Source of the DNA: Candidatus Tayloriibacteriota bacterium
Lineage (GTDB): Bacteria > Patescibacteriota > Minisyncoccia > Phycocordibacterales > PALSA-1337
Direction of reading: 5' to 3'
Assembly: GCA_026395095.1 (NCBI GenBank)
Contig: JAPLZI010000051.1
Span: forward strand, 1,919 to 9,595
DNA: 7,677 nucleotides
Shown here: positions 1 to 5,869 of the stretch, piece after piece
Position numbering within the stretch: the first letter of the stretch is position 1
Layout of the letters: the number at the start of each line of letters is the position of its first letter
Notes under the pieces: model-generated
Databases searched by the model: none
The model's input: the letters and a program-made list of their open reading frames with translations, nothing else
Told to the model about the DNA's origin: nothing
Made by a program: the position numbers and the translations under genes

Positions 1-1388
1 ATCCTTTTTGTGAGTGTTGTAGCTAGAACACGATCGCCCTTCTGAATCGTCACACTCGCCTCATCTATGAAATCGAATATCTGCCCTTTAAACTTACCCT
101 TCTCAGTCACAGGTCTGACATCGATCACAGGATCTACGAGTCCAGTTGGCCTGATGACCTGTTCAACGATCTGTTGGCTTTCCTTCCTCTCGTAATCACT
201 AGGTGTTGCCGAAGTAAATATTATCGGACCTACACGCTCTAGAAACTCATCAAATTTAAGCGGACGATTATCCCTGGCCGAAGGCAGACGAAAACCATGT
301 TCGACAAGCGTTTCTTTTCTAGAGGCATCTCCTGCATACATGCCGTTCAGCTGGGGCACCGTAACATGCGACTCATCTATGATCGTCAGGAATACTGGCT
401 GACCATTCTTGTCATGGGGAAAATATGACAGCAGTGAATCGGGTGGCTCGCCCGGCATCTTTCCGGAAAAATGCCTCGAGTAATTTTCGATACCGTTCGT
501 ATAGCCAATCTCACGGATCATAGCTAGGTCATATCTCACTCGCCGTTTGAGTCGCTCCGCTTCTAGGATTTTACTCTCCTTATCTAGAACCTTCAGTCTG
601 TCCTCGAGTTCAGCCTGAATGGTCTTGATAGCTTTAGCGCTCTGCTCATCATTCGAAATAAAATGCTTTGCAGGAAAAATAAAGATTGTTTTATGATTTC
701 CACGAATTGTTCTGGTAACAGGGTCTATTTCAACAATATTTTCAACTACGCTGCCGTTATATTCGATTCGATAAACAGTTTTATCATTCACTGGCATGAT
801 TTCGAGATTATTTCCTATAGCTCGGAACTGGCCGGCGAGGAGGTCTGCAGAAGTCCTATCAAAGTGGATATCGATGAGCTTCCGAATAAGCTCAGTGCGT
901 GACAATTCGATGCCGATCGAAATCTTCAAATTAACTTTTTCATATTCATCTGGACTGCCTAGGCCATATATACAGGAAACTGATGCGACAATTATCACAT
1001 CCTTGCGAGTCGTCGATGCGTGTCGAAGTCTTTCGATCTCAGCATTGATCATTGCCTCTTTCTCAATATAGGTATCAGACGCCGGTATATAAGCTTCAGG
1101 CTGATAGTAGTCATAATACGACACAAAATAATGCACAGCATTGTCAGGAAAAAATTCGCGATATTCCTGTGCCAGTTGGGCAGCAAGGGTTTTATTATGA
1201 GCAATAACTAGAGTCGGCTTATTATATGCAGCTATTACATTTGCTGCAGTAAAAGTCTTACCAGAGCCAGTCACACCGAGGAGAGTCTGCCTGTTGAAGC
1301 CTTTTTTGAGGCCATTCGTTAGGGCTTTTATGGCCACTGGCTGATCGCCCGCGGGCTTAAATCCTGTTCGCATCTTGAATAAACTCAT
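1..1388 (-). CDS. uvrB: UvrB, excinuclease ABC subunit B (C-terminal part lies outside the window)
   Basis: UvrB is the damage-verifying helicase-like ATPase of nucleotide excision repair; it is loaded on DNA by UvrA and recruits the UvrC nuclease. The window holds the first 462 codons, with the frame still open at base 1; E. coli UvrB has 673 residues, so roughly 200 residues are missing beyond the edge. Seen: N-terminal FKPAGDQP, Walker A GVTGSGKT (residues 38-45), NKTLAAQL, the Tyr-rich beta-hairpin FVSYYDYYQPEAY (88-100) that clamps DNA, SVSCIYGLG, GIENYSRHFSG, the Walker B/DESH box (338-341), SATPSDYE and VIRPTGL. The start ATG at 1388 gives the usual N-terminus. There is no Shine-Dalgarno; a TGCTATAAA box ends 6 nt before the ATG, suggesting a leaderless mRNA. 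It lies 3 bp after a small Cys-rich ORF. No frameshift is visible. The family call is essentially certain. Confidence 0.98.
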   Translation of the reverse strand, partial: MSLFKMRTGFKPAGDQPVAIKALTNGLKKGFNRQTLLGVTGSGKTFTAANVIAAYNKPTLVIAHNKTLAAQLAQEYREFFPDNAVHYFVSYYDYYQPEAYIPASDTYIEKEAMINAEIERLRHASTTRKDVIIVASVSCIYGLGSPDEYEKVNLKISIGIELSRTELIRKLIDIHFDRTSADLLAGQFRAIGNNLEIMPVNDKTVYRIEYNGSVVENIVEIDPVTRTIRGNHKTIFIFPAKHFISNDEQSAKAIKTIQAELEDRLKVLDKESKILEAERLKRRVRYDLAMIREIGYTNGIENYSRHFSGKMPGEPPDSLLSYFPHDKNGQPVFLTIIDESHVTVPQLNGMYAGDASRKETLVEHGFRLPSARDNRPLKFDEFLERVGPIIFTSATPSDYERKESQQIVEQVIRPTGLVDPVIDVRPVTEKGKFKGQIFDFIDEASVTIQKGDRVLATTLTKR

Positions 1389-1391
1389 AAG

Positions 1392-1517
1392 TTATTTATA
1401 GCACGGGGAACAAATAAGGGGAAAAGCCTTTTGATGCTGTGTGCAATTGGCGCTGCCGAGGCAACAGAATATAGGAGTATTCAACCCGTCGGCATTGGGT
1501 TTACATTCTTTACACAT
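1392..1517 (-). CDS. Possible tiny Cys-rich (zinc-ribbon-like) protein, 41 aa
   Basis: I do not recognise a family. This short frame directly upstream of uvrB (3 bp between its TAA and the uvrB ATG) encodes 41 residues with seven cysteines: a CKEC pair at residues 2-5, CC at 18-19, C25 and a CSPC pair at 36-39, plus one His at 28. Two CxxC knuckles about 30 residues apart are typical of small zinc-binding proteins, so a structural zinc site is plausible. The ATG at 1517 has a weak GAGAG about 5 nt upstream; an in-frame ATG at 1529 would add four residues (MRVV). The frame is open further upstream to a stop at 1623-1625 but without another ATG. Against it: very short, no strong Shine-Dalgarno, and its 3' end overlaps the putative uvrB promoter. 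It could be chance, but the paired CxxC pattern is hard to get at random. Confidence 0.4.
   Translation of the reverse strand: MCKECKPNADGLNTPIFCCLGSANCTQHQKAFPLICSPCYK
1395..1403 (-). promoter_or_regulatory. Putative extended -10 element for uvrB
   Basis: On the minus strand the sequence reads TGC-TATAAA, followed by TAACTT and then the uvrB ATG. TGn plus a near-consensus hexamer is an extended -10. Six bases between hexamer and ATG would put the transcription start at or next to the A of ATG. No convincing -35 was found. The box overlaps the last codons of the small Cys-rich ORF. Inferred from sequence only. Confidence 0.4.
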
Positions 1518-1562
1518 TACCACTCTCATTGTCACATAACAGCTCAACGAAGCCTTGGCACG

Positions 1563-1596
1563 ACACAAAAATGAAAAATTACACCATTTCGTGTCA
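1563..1596. repeat. Imperfect inverted repeat upstream of the Cys-rich ORF
   Basis: Plus-strand arms GACACAAAAATG and CATTTCGTGTC are complementary except for one bulged base and one wobble position (GACAC and GTGTC pair exactly), around an 11-nt AT-rich loop. It lies in the tktC-uvrB gap, 46 bp before the ATG of the small Cys-rich ORF. No T-run follows on either strand at a terminator-like distance, so an operator or mRNA stem is more likely than a terminator. Confidence 0.35.
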
Positions 1597-1613
1597 AGAA
1601 TGTATTTACGGAA

Positions 1614-1632
1614 ATAGGAACATCATTCCTAT
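1614..1632. repeat. Perfect 7-bp inverted repeat in the tktC-uvrB gap
   Basis: Arms ATAGGAA and TTCCTAT flank a 5-nt loop. It sits 64 bp after the tktC stop on the minus strand and could be a weak stem at the end of the tkt transcript, but it is AT-rich and has no clear T-tract. The rest of 1533-1695 is AT-rich with no gene that I can support. Confidence 0.35.
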
Positions 1633-1695
1633 CGTCAACGCTCTCATATAATTAGAGATAAACTCATTATTTTTTGTCAGAATTTCCTCGCTAAA

Positions 1696-2712
1696 TCAGG
1701 CCTTTTTTCGAATAATTACCCTATTAACTGCTTCCGTAATATGACTCACCCCCATTCCATAGAGTTCGATAAGCTCCGCAGGTGTACCTGACTGTCCAAA
1801 TTGATCTCTAACTCCCACAAATTCAATCGGCACAGGAAGATTCGCTGCCAAACATTCCGCCACAGCAGATCCCATACCGCCAGCTATCTGATGCTCCTCA
1901 ACAGTGACTATTGCCCCTGCTCTGTGCGCCAATCTGATGACAGCGTCCTGATCAAGGGGTTTTATTGTTGAGATATTCATAACAGCAACTGATTTGCCAT
2001 TCAATTCGAACATTCGCGCAACCTTTAGTGCATTATGAAGCAATGAACCAGTAGCAATTATAGCGACATCCAGCTGCCCTTTTTTTGACTCATTCACCGC
2101 CGGCTCAAAAAATATCCTAGCCTTACCTATCTCAAAGGGTGTCTCATCGGTAGTCATTATCGGAGTCTTTTCGCGAGTCAGTCGGATGTATGTCGGATCA
2201 TTCGTCCTAGCCGCCGCAACTGTAGCCTTCCTGGCTTCGATAGCATCACACGGCGAGATTACTACCATTCGCGGCAAAACTCTAGTAATAGCGATGTCTT
2301 CAAGAGCCTGATGCGACCCGCCGTCTGGACCAACAGAAACACCTACATGTGAGCCAATAATCTTCACGGGCTGATTGTTATAGCAGATAGTCGTACGGAT
2401 CTGTTCCCAATTCCTACCAGGATTAAATACAGCATATGAAGCAGCGAATGGAATCTTCCCCATAGCCGCCATTCCCGATGCAACTGTCACAAGATTTTGC
2501 TCGGCCACTCCGACCTCTACGAATCTATCAGGAAACTTCTGTTTAAAAGCAGTCATATGAGTAGACTCTGTGAGATCTCCGCACAATCCGACCACTCGCT
2601 TGTCGAGCGCAGCTGCCTCGAGCAAGCCCTCACCGAAACCCTCACGAGCTGATCGAACTTCTACATCAGAATCGAATATTTTCGGATTAAGTTTTAATTC
2701 TGGGTCATGCAT
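1696..2712 (-). CDS. tktB: Transketolase, C-terminal subunit (Pyr and C-terminal domains)
   Basis: This is the second half of a split transketolase (338 aa); with the N-terminal subunit it forms the thiamine-diphosphate enzyme that moves C2 units between ketose and aldose phosphates in the non-oxidative pentose-phosphate pathway. Seen: the pyrimidine-binding domain from about residue 20 with GDLTEST (45-51) and EVGVAEQN (66-73), where E71 corresponds to the catalytic Glu that activates the cofactor (E411 in E. coli TktA); GPDGGSHQALED and ISPCDAIEA; then the C-terminal domain from about 215 with ATGS, EEHQIAGGMGSAVAE and GVRDQFGQSG. The length fits stand-alone C-subunits. It starts 45 bp after the N-subunit stop on the same strand. 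There is no Shine-Dalgarno; TATAAT lies 15 nt before the ATG. The symbol is used only as the conventional name of the C-half; a 1-deoxyxylulose-5-phosphate synthase is less likely because that enzyme is normally one chain. Confidence 0.93.
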   Translation of the reverse strand: MHDPELKLNPKIFDSDVEVRSAREGFGEGLLEAAALDKRVVGLCGDLTESTHMTAFKQKFPDRFVEVGVAEQNLVTVASGMAAMGKIPFAASYAVFNPGRNWEQIRTTICYNNQPVKIIGSHVGVSVGPDGGSHQALEDIAITRVLPRMVVISPCDAIEARKATVAAARTNDPTYIRLTREKTPIMTTDETPFEIGKARIFFEPAVNESKKGQLDVAIIATGSLLHNALKVARMFELNGKSVAVMNISTIKPLDQDAVIRLAHRAGAIVTVEEHQIAGGMGSAVAECLAANLPVPIEFVGVRDQFGQSGTPAELIELYGMGVSHITEAVNRVIIRKKA

Positions 2713-2727
2713 GTTTTTTTAATGAAA

Positions 2728-2733
2728 ATTATA
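2728..2733 (-). promoter_or_regulatory. Putative -10 box (TATAAT) between the tkt genes
   Basis: A perfect TATAAT lies in the 45-bp AT-rich spacer between the two transketolase genes, 15 nt before the tktC ATG. It could give an internal transcript with a leader of about 8 nt. The spacer is AT-rich, so a chance match is possible, and no -35 is evident. Confidence 0.3.
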
Positions 2734-2757
2734 CTTATTCTACATATTCTATTTATC

Positions 2758-3594
2758 CTACCTAAATGCCCTCCTAGCAACCGCAACCTCCTCCGGTGAA
2801 GTCGGCACCTTTCCATGCCACTCAAATTTGCGTTCAAATTCTGGAATTCCTTTTGAAGGAATCGTATTGGTAATGATAACAGACGGCTTATCGAAAACTG
2901 CGCGCGCTTCGCCGATAGCACGATCTATTTCGACAAAATTATGCCCATCTATCTCCTGCACATGCCAATTCCAGGCGCGCCATTTGTCCACAAGCGGATT
3001 GAGCGGCATGATATCCTCCGTAAATCCGCTAATCTGAATATTATTTCGATCAATGATAACTGTGAGATTTTGTATCTTCTCCTTACCTGCAAGCATAGCG
3101 CCCTCCCATGAATTTCCACAATCTAGCTCACCATCGCTCATAAGACAATAAAACTGTTTGTCAGAAGTTTTTCCATTATCTGTCCGGTCGGCCAGGGCCA
3201 TTCCGACAGCTTGTGATAATCCCGAACCTAGTGGCCCAGAAGACGTTTCCAGCATCGGCAACCAATCACGATGTGGGTGCCCTTGCAGGCGCGAACCCAG
3301 CTTACGAAGCGTTTTCAAATCGCTCACAGGAAAATATCCAGCATGCGCCAGCGTGGCATATAGAACCGGACAAATATGGCCATTCGACAGGACTAATCGA
3401 TCACGATATTCCCAATCCGGCTTTTTCGGGTCATGTCGGAGCGCATGGAAATATAGATACGCAAAAATATCAGCCATTCCAAGTGCGCCCGCCAAATGAC
3501 CAGACTTGGCTTCGATCAGAGATTCAACCACCGAGCGTCTTATTTCAAGAGCCTTTTTTTCGAGCAATTTTGCTTTCTCCGGAGTTAGAGCCAT
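2758..3594 (-). CDS. tktA: Transketolase, N-terminal subunit (thiamine-diphosphate PP domain)
   Basis: This is the cofactor-diphosphate-binding half of a split transketolase (278 aa), partner of the gene just downstream. Seen: SGHLAG (31-36, His33), LSNGH (69-73), LQGHPHR (103-109), SSGPLGSGLSQAVGMA (118-133), and the thiamine-diphosphate/Mg motif SDGE (153-156) ending in DRNN (182-185). Transketolases normally have GDGE; here the first Gly is Ser, while the metal-binding Asp154 is kept. The C-terminus has SKGIPEFE and the substrate-side EWHG. The ATG at 3594 is preceded by an extended -10 (TGATATAAT) ending 9 nt upstream and by no Shine-Dalgarno, so the predicted leader is only 2-3 nt. It lies 32 bp after the rpe-like gene on the same strand, making the pathway assignment coherent. 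The symbol is used for the N-half only. Confidence 0.93.
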   Translation of the reverse strand: MALTPEKAKLLEKKALEIRRSVVESLIEAKSGHLAGALGMADIFAYLYFHALRHDPKKPDWEYRDRLVLSNGHICPVLYATLAHAGYFPVSDLKTLRKLGSRLQGHPHRDWLPMLETSSGPLGSGLSQAVGMALADRTDNGKTSDKQFYCLMSDGELDCGNSWEGAMLAGKEKIQNLTVIIDRNNIQISGFTEDIMPLNPLVDKWRAWNWHVQEIDGHNFVEIDRAIGEARAVFDKPSVIITNTIPSKGIPEFERKFEWHGKVPTSPEEVAVARRAFR

Positions 3595-3603
3595 TTGCCC
3601 AGA

Positions 3604-3612
3604 ATTATATCA
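3604..3612 (-). promoter_or_regulatory. Putative extended -10 element for the tkt pair
   Basis: The minus strand reads TGA-TATAAT, a perfect extended -10, 9 nt before the ATG of the transketolase N-subunit and inside the 32-bp gap after the rpe-like gene. It suggests that the tkt pair can be transcribed separately from rpiB-rpe. The -35 region would lie in rpe coding sequence; none was recognised. Confidence 0.45.
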
Positions 3613-3626
3613 CGGCATCCTCATCT

Positions 3627-4304
3627 CTACGACAGGCGTTTGAACTTTTCCACGGCATCAATCGGGTTCTCCGCATTGAAAATTGCTGAACCTATAACCA
3701 ATCTATCTGCCCCAGCGGCGATTAGTTTCGGTGCATTATCAAATGAAACTCCACCATCCACGGCAATTGGCAATTTAGGATATTTGAGCTTGACTTCTCT
3801 CACGCGACCGATGACTTTATCGTCAAATGTCTGATGCTGGAAACCGATCTGATCTATTCCCATGAGTTGAACAAAATTTATTTTCTCTTGGTATTTGCTG
3901 ATGATCTCAACAGGCGTCTCCTCGTTTAGCGCCAGTCCGATCTCTACTCGCCCATCCAGATTCGCCAGAGCCTTATCAATATCGCCTTTTGATTCCACAT
4001 GAATAATTATCCGACCTGCTCCGGCCTGTACCCATTCATCGACTCGTTCCTCGGGTCTATTAGCCATGAGGTCTACCTCGAAATCCAGATCCTGCCAGTT
4101 GGGCATTCCCATCTCTTCGTGAACTATTTTTTTAAAGGTGTCGTCGGGCTTTCTGTATGGCCAGGTTGCATTTGGCACAAATTGACCGTCGCAAGCATCA
4201 ACCTGCACAGTTTTAACAAAGCCATTTACAAGCGAGATTTTTGCCTCAAGCTCGTGAAAATCCTTTGGGAGGATCGCCGGAATTATTTCAATTGATTTGG
4301 ACAT
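3627..4304 (-). CDS. rpe: Ribulose-phosphate 3-epimerase family protein, with divergent metal site
   Basis: This is a TIM-barrel protein of the ribulose-phosphate 3-epimerase family (225 aa, normal length), expected to interconvert ribulose-5-P and xylulose-5-P. Seen: IIPAIL at the N-terminus, VDACDGQFVPN (35-45) matching the classic xDxMDxxFVPN strand, VDLM (77-80), VDGGVS (182-187) and the phosphate-binding IAAGADRLVIGSAIF (195-209). The two acid/base aspartates are present (D36, D183), but the two histidines that normally complete the metal site are replaced: Q34 where HxD is usual and D78 where HLM is usual. The usual M-SVNPGFGGQ loop reads MGIDQIGFQHQTF. The activity, metal or substrate may therefore differ. 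It sits 13 bp after rpiB and 32 bp before the transketolase pair, which supports a pentose-phosphate role. No Shine-Dalgarno was seen before the ATG at 4304. Confidence 0.82.
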   Translation of the reverse strand: MSKSIEIIPAILPKDFHELEAKISLVNGFVKTVQVDACDGQFVPNATWPYRKPDDTFKKIVHEEMGMPNWQDLDFEVDLMANRPEERVDEWVQAGAGRIIIHVESKGDIDKALANLDGRVEIGLALNEETPVEIISKYQEKINFVQLMGIDQIGFQHQTFDDKVIGRVREVKLKYPKLPIAVDGGVSFDNAPKLIAAGADRLVIGSAIFNAENPIDAVEKFKRLS

Positions 4305-4317
4305 ATTTGTCTAGGTT

Positions 4318-4770
4318 CTACTCTATATTATCAATCAAATTGTTTCTCCTCGCATGTCTTTCCTCATTTGTAAATGAGGTTGAGAGCCATTGCAAAACCG
4401 CTCTTTTGGCATCATCTTCATTGACGCATCTAGCACCAATTGAAAGTACATTTGCATCGTTGTGTTCACGAGAGAGCCTGATGATATCAGTATTGCCGCC
4501 ATACCAGACAACGGCTCGTACTCCCGGGAAACGATTAGCGACAATTGCCTCGCCTTGGCCAGATCCGCCGAATAAAATTGCCTTTGTCTCACCAGTCAGA
4601 TCTTCAGCTACCTTCATGGCTGCCGCAGTCATGTAAACTGGATAATCATCTCCGTCGATAAATTCGTGTGCGCCGACATCCAAAACCTCGTATTTTTCCG
4701 ATTGAAGAAGGGCTTTAATAGCCTCCTTAAGTTTGAAACCGGCATGGTCCGCAGCTAGGATTAATCTCAT
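4318..4770 (-). CDS. rpiB: Ribose-5-phosphate isomerase B, Glu-type active site
   Basis: This is a RpiB/LacAB-family isomerase (150 aa, usual length) that interconverts ribose-5-P and ribulose-5-P. Seen: LAADHAGFKLK (5-15) at the phosphate-binding N-terminus, DVGA (31-34), DDYP (41-44), GGSGQGEAIVANR (68-80), SREHNDANVLSIGAR (100-114) and the HARRNN tail. E. coli RpiB uses a Cys in CGTGVG; here that position is Gly and the loop ends in Glu (E74), as in the Mycobacterium tuberculosis enzyme (GGSGNGE), where this Glu is the catalytic base. So this is a complete enzyme of the other subtype, not a defective one. It is the first gene of the rpiB-rpe-tkt run and is divergent from the 124-aa gene. 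TATAAT ends 6 nt before the ATG with no Shine-Dalgarno, predicting a leaderless mRNA. Confidence 0.93.
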   Translation of the reverse strand: MRLILAADHAGFKLKEAIKALLQSEKYEVLDVGAHEFIDGDDYPVYMTAAAMKVAEDLTGETKAILFGGSGQGEAIVANRFPGVRAVVWYGGNTDIIRLSREHNDANVLSIGARCVNEDDAKRAVLQWLSTSFTNEERHARRNNLIDNIE

Positions 4771-4776
4771 GGCTTA

Positions 4777-4782
4777 ATTATA
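4777..4782 (-). promoter_or_regulatory. Putative -10 box for rpiB, predicting a leaderless transcript
   Basis: A perfect TATAAT on the minus strand is followed by TAAGCC and the rpiB ATG. Six bases between hexamer and ATG place the expected start of transcription at the start codon. It lies in the 51-bp divergent spacer shared with the plus-strand 124-aa gene. Any -35 is weak (about 3 of 6 matches). Confidence 0.5.
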
Positions 4783-4803
4783 TCCGATATGCTCTAATAT
4801 TAG

Positions 4804-4813
4804 AAGAAGGAGA
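4804..4813 (+). promoter_or_regulatory. Strong Shine-Dalgarno of the 124-aa gene
   Basis: The plus strand reads AAGAAGGAGA, closely complementary to the 3' end of 16S rRNA, 8 nt before the ATG at 4822. It fixes that start over the in-frame ATG at 4885 and is the only strong Shine-Dalgarno in the window. A poor -10-like TAATAT lies just upstream (4795-4800). Confidence 0.75.
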
Positions 4814-4821
4814 TTACAACT

Positions 4822-5196
4822 ATGCCATGCAAAATTAATTTCGGACGTTTCCAGATAAGGACACTGACCGAAACTGAGAGACAGATGACCGTACAGCAGT
4901 TGGCCCAAAGCTTAGAGGAGAAGGGCTCTCGTCTCGCCTTCACATGGGAATTGGCTGGTCCTGGTTCACAGTGGATACGATATTATTATCCTGCAGAACC
5001 ATGCATAATTGCCGCAAATAGAGATGGAACAGCCACAAAGCCATGCCTTTGGCATCCATTCTACAATTTAGGCGGAAGTTGTGTGAATTTGAAATCAGAG
5101 GGCATCATTTCTCACTGCATGGTCTTCGATTCTGTAACTGATGTGGCCGTTGTGCAGTTAAGCGCAAAACCACCTCTCGCCGCAGTTCCTCATTGA
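4822..5196 (+). CDS. Unrecognised 124-aa protein with a duplicated 3' tail
   Basis: I do not recognise a family. The gene is well supported: strong Shine-Dalgarno at ideal spacing, ordinary-looking composition, and a second diverged copy of its 3' end about 797 bp downstream in which the reading frame and stop are kept. The protein has no signal peptide or membrane segment. Seen: a charged, Gln/Glu-rich, probably helical N-terminal part (about 14-35), then an aromatic-rich, beta-like part (WELAGPGSQWIRYYYP, 42-57; CLWHPFYNLGG, 75-85) and a Pro/Ala-rich tail. Five cysteines (3, 61, 75, 87, 99) and His78/His98 could bind metal, but spacing gives no clear motif. It is the only plus-strand gene, divergent from rpiB and convergent with fic. 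It is not obviously a Fic antitoxin: no [ST]xxxE[GN] motif is present. Function unknown. Confidence 0.7.
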   Translation: MPCKINFGRFQIRTLTETERQMTVQQLAQSLEEKGSRLAFTWELAGPGSQWIRYYYPAEPCIIAANRDGTATKPCLWHPFYNLGGSCVNLKSEGIISHCMVFDSVTDVAVVQLSAKPPLAAVPH

Positions 5197-5310
5197 AAAA
5201 ACACCAGTCATTATCAGCACCCTCACCACTCGTTATACCGTATATGGTACAATGACCAGCAGGTTACATGCCGCCCCCGCCAGCCAGGATTTCCCCACAG
5301 GATTTCCTGG
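5181..5310 (+). repeat. 130-bp direct repeat, copy 1 (3' end of the 124-aa gene and downstream)
   Basis: This stretch matches 5978-6107 at a constant offset of 797 bp with 7 mismatches in 130 bp, and the first 69 bp (5181-5249) are identical. It begins in the last five codons of the 124-aa gene and runs through a dyad-symmetric box to a terminator-like hairpin. The two copies flank fic, which points the other way. No transposase or terminal inverted repeats are seen. Confidence 0.93.
5231..5254. repeat. Imperfect palindrome within repeat copy 1
   Basis: Left arm CGTTATACC and right arm GGTACAATG around GTATAT. It is the degenerate form of the perfect box in copy 2: relative to that box there is one G-T wobble and one A-C mismatch. 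It also contains TGG-TACAAT on the plus strand, a fair extended -10 that would start a short RNA of roughly 60 nt ending at the hairpin downstream. Confidence 0.5.
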
Positions 5311-5320
5311 CTATTTATTT
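5282..5320 (+). terminator. Terminator-like hairpin after the 124-aa gene
   Basis: An 8-bp stem (AGCCAGGA with TCCTGGCT) encloses a 15-nt loop and is followed by TATTTATTT, an interrupted T-tract. It lies 85 bp after the stop of the plus-strand gene and reaches into the end of the convergent fic gene (its stop is at 5315). Copy 2 of the repeat has the same stem with a perfect seven-T tract, which supports the reading as a terminator. Confidence 0.6.
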
Positions 5321-5863
5321 ATAAAAATCTTCTTCTTCGTAATAATACGATTGCTCTACACCCTTCATAAAAACCTCTCGGTCATCAGTCTTATCGGTTA
5401 AAGCGGCGCGCAAAAGCTCACGAATTTCGAGATCGTTCACCGGACTGCGCTGCATGGCGTTCAAATAATTTGCTTTGTCAATCTTGGCCCAATCAACGCA
5501 TTGCTTCAGATTTTTTTTAATAATCAAATCTAGCCATATCCTCATACTCCGACCATTGCCTTCCATAAAAGGATGAGCGATGTTCATTTCCACATATTTT
5601 GCTACTATCTGTTCAAAAGTCCTATCCGGCATTTCTCCGATTTTATTTAAACTCTCTTTCAGATATAAATATGATGCGAATCGGAAACCGCCCTTGCTAA
5701 TATCCTTCACGCGGATTTGACCAGCAAAATCATAAAGCCCGCCAAACAAATATTCGTGAATCTGCTGCAATCCTCGTGCAGTACCGATCTCAAAACCTTT
5801 AATTTCTTGACTGCCAAACAGCATTTTAGCGCGCTCTTTGCTGGTTTCATCAACGTTTTTCAT
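5315..5863 (-). CDS. fic: Fic-domain AMP transferase, class III (C-terminal self-inhibition)
   Basis: Fic proteins transfer AMP from ATP to a hydroxyl side chain of a target protein; bacterial stand-alone class III members such as Neisseria NmFic act on DNA gyrase/topoisomerase IV subunits. The gene is 182 aa, matching that class. Seen: GLYDFAGQIR (42-51) leading into the target-binding flap region, the catalytic motif HPFMEGNGRSMR (97-108; His97 and the anion-binding GNGR), and a C-terminal DREVFMKGVEQSYYYEEE (161-178). The last part corresponds to the class III inhibitory helix, motif [ST]xxxE[GN]: S172 and E176 are present, but the position after the Glu is E instead of G/N. No separate antitoxin gene is adjacent. 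TGGTATAAT ends 6 nt before the ATG, with no Shine-Dalgarno. It lies between the two direct repeats and faces the opposite way to the repeated gene tail, suggesting it arrived or was inverted there. Confidence 0.92.
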   Translation of the reverse strand: MKNVDETSKERAKMLFGSQEIKGFEIGTARGLQQIHEYLFGGLYDFAGQIRVKDISKGGFRFASYLYLKESLNKIGEMPDRTFEQIVAKYVEMNIAHPFMEGNGRSMRIWLDLIIKKNLKQCVDWAKIDKANYLNAMQRSPVNDLEIRELLRAALTDKTDDREVFMKGVEQSYYYEEEDFYK

Positions 5864-5869
5864 AACAAT

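Noticed and set aside
663..1211. Plus-strand open frames inside uvrB
   Set aside because: They lie opposite a fully conserved UvrB reading frame and show no family features.
2694..3689. Open frames on both strands overlapping the transketolase genes
   Set aside because: They overlap strongly conserved transketolase coding sequence, with Arg/Ser-rich compositions typical of shadow frames.
4822..5196. 124-aa gene as a FicA/VbhA-type antitoxin for Fic
   Set aside because: It is convergent rather than co-transcribed, lacks [ST]xxxE[GN] (nearest is NLKSEG), and the Fic protein carries its own C-terminal inhibitory helix.
5270..5326. Short Pro-rich peptide (MPPPPARISP...) within the repeat
   Set aside because: Copy 2 breaks it with a TAG after ten codons, so coding is not conserved between copies.
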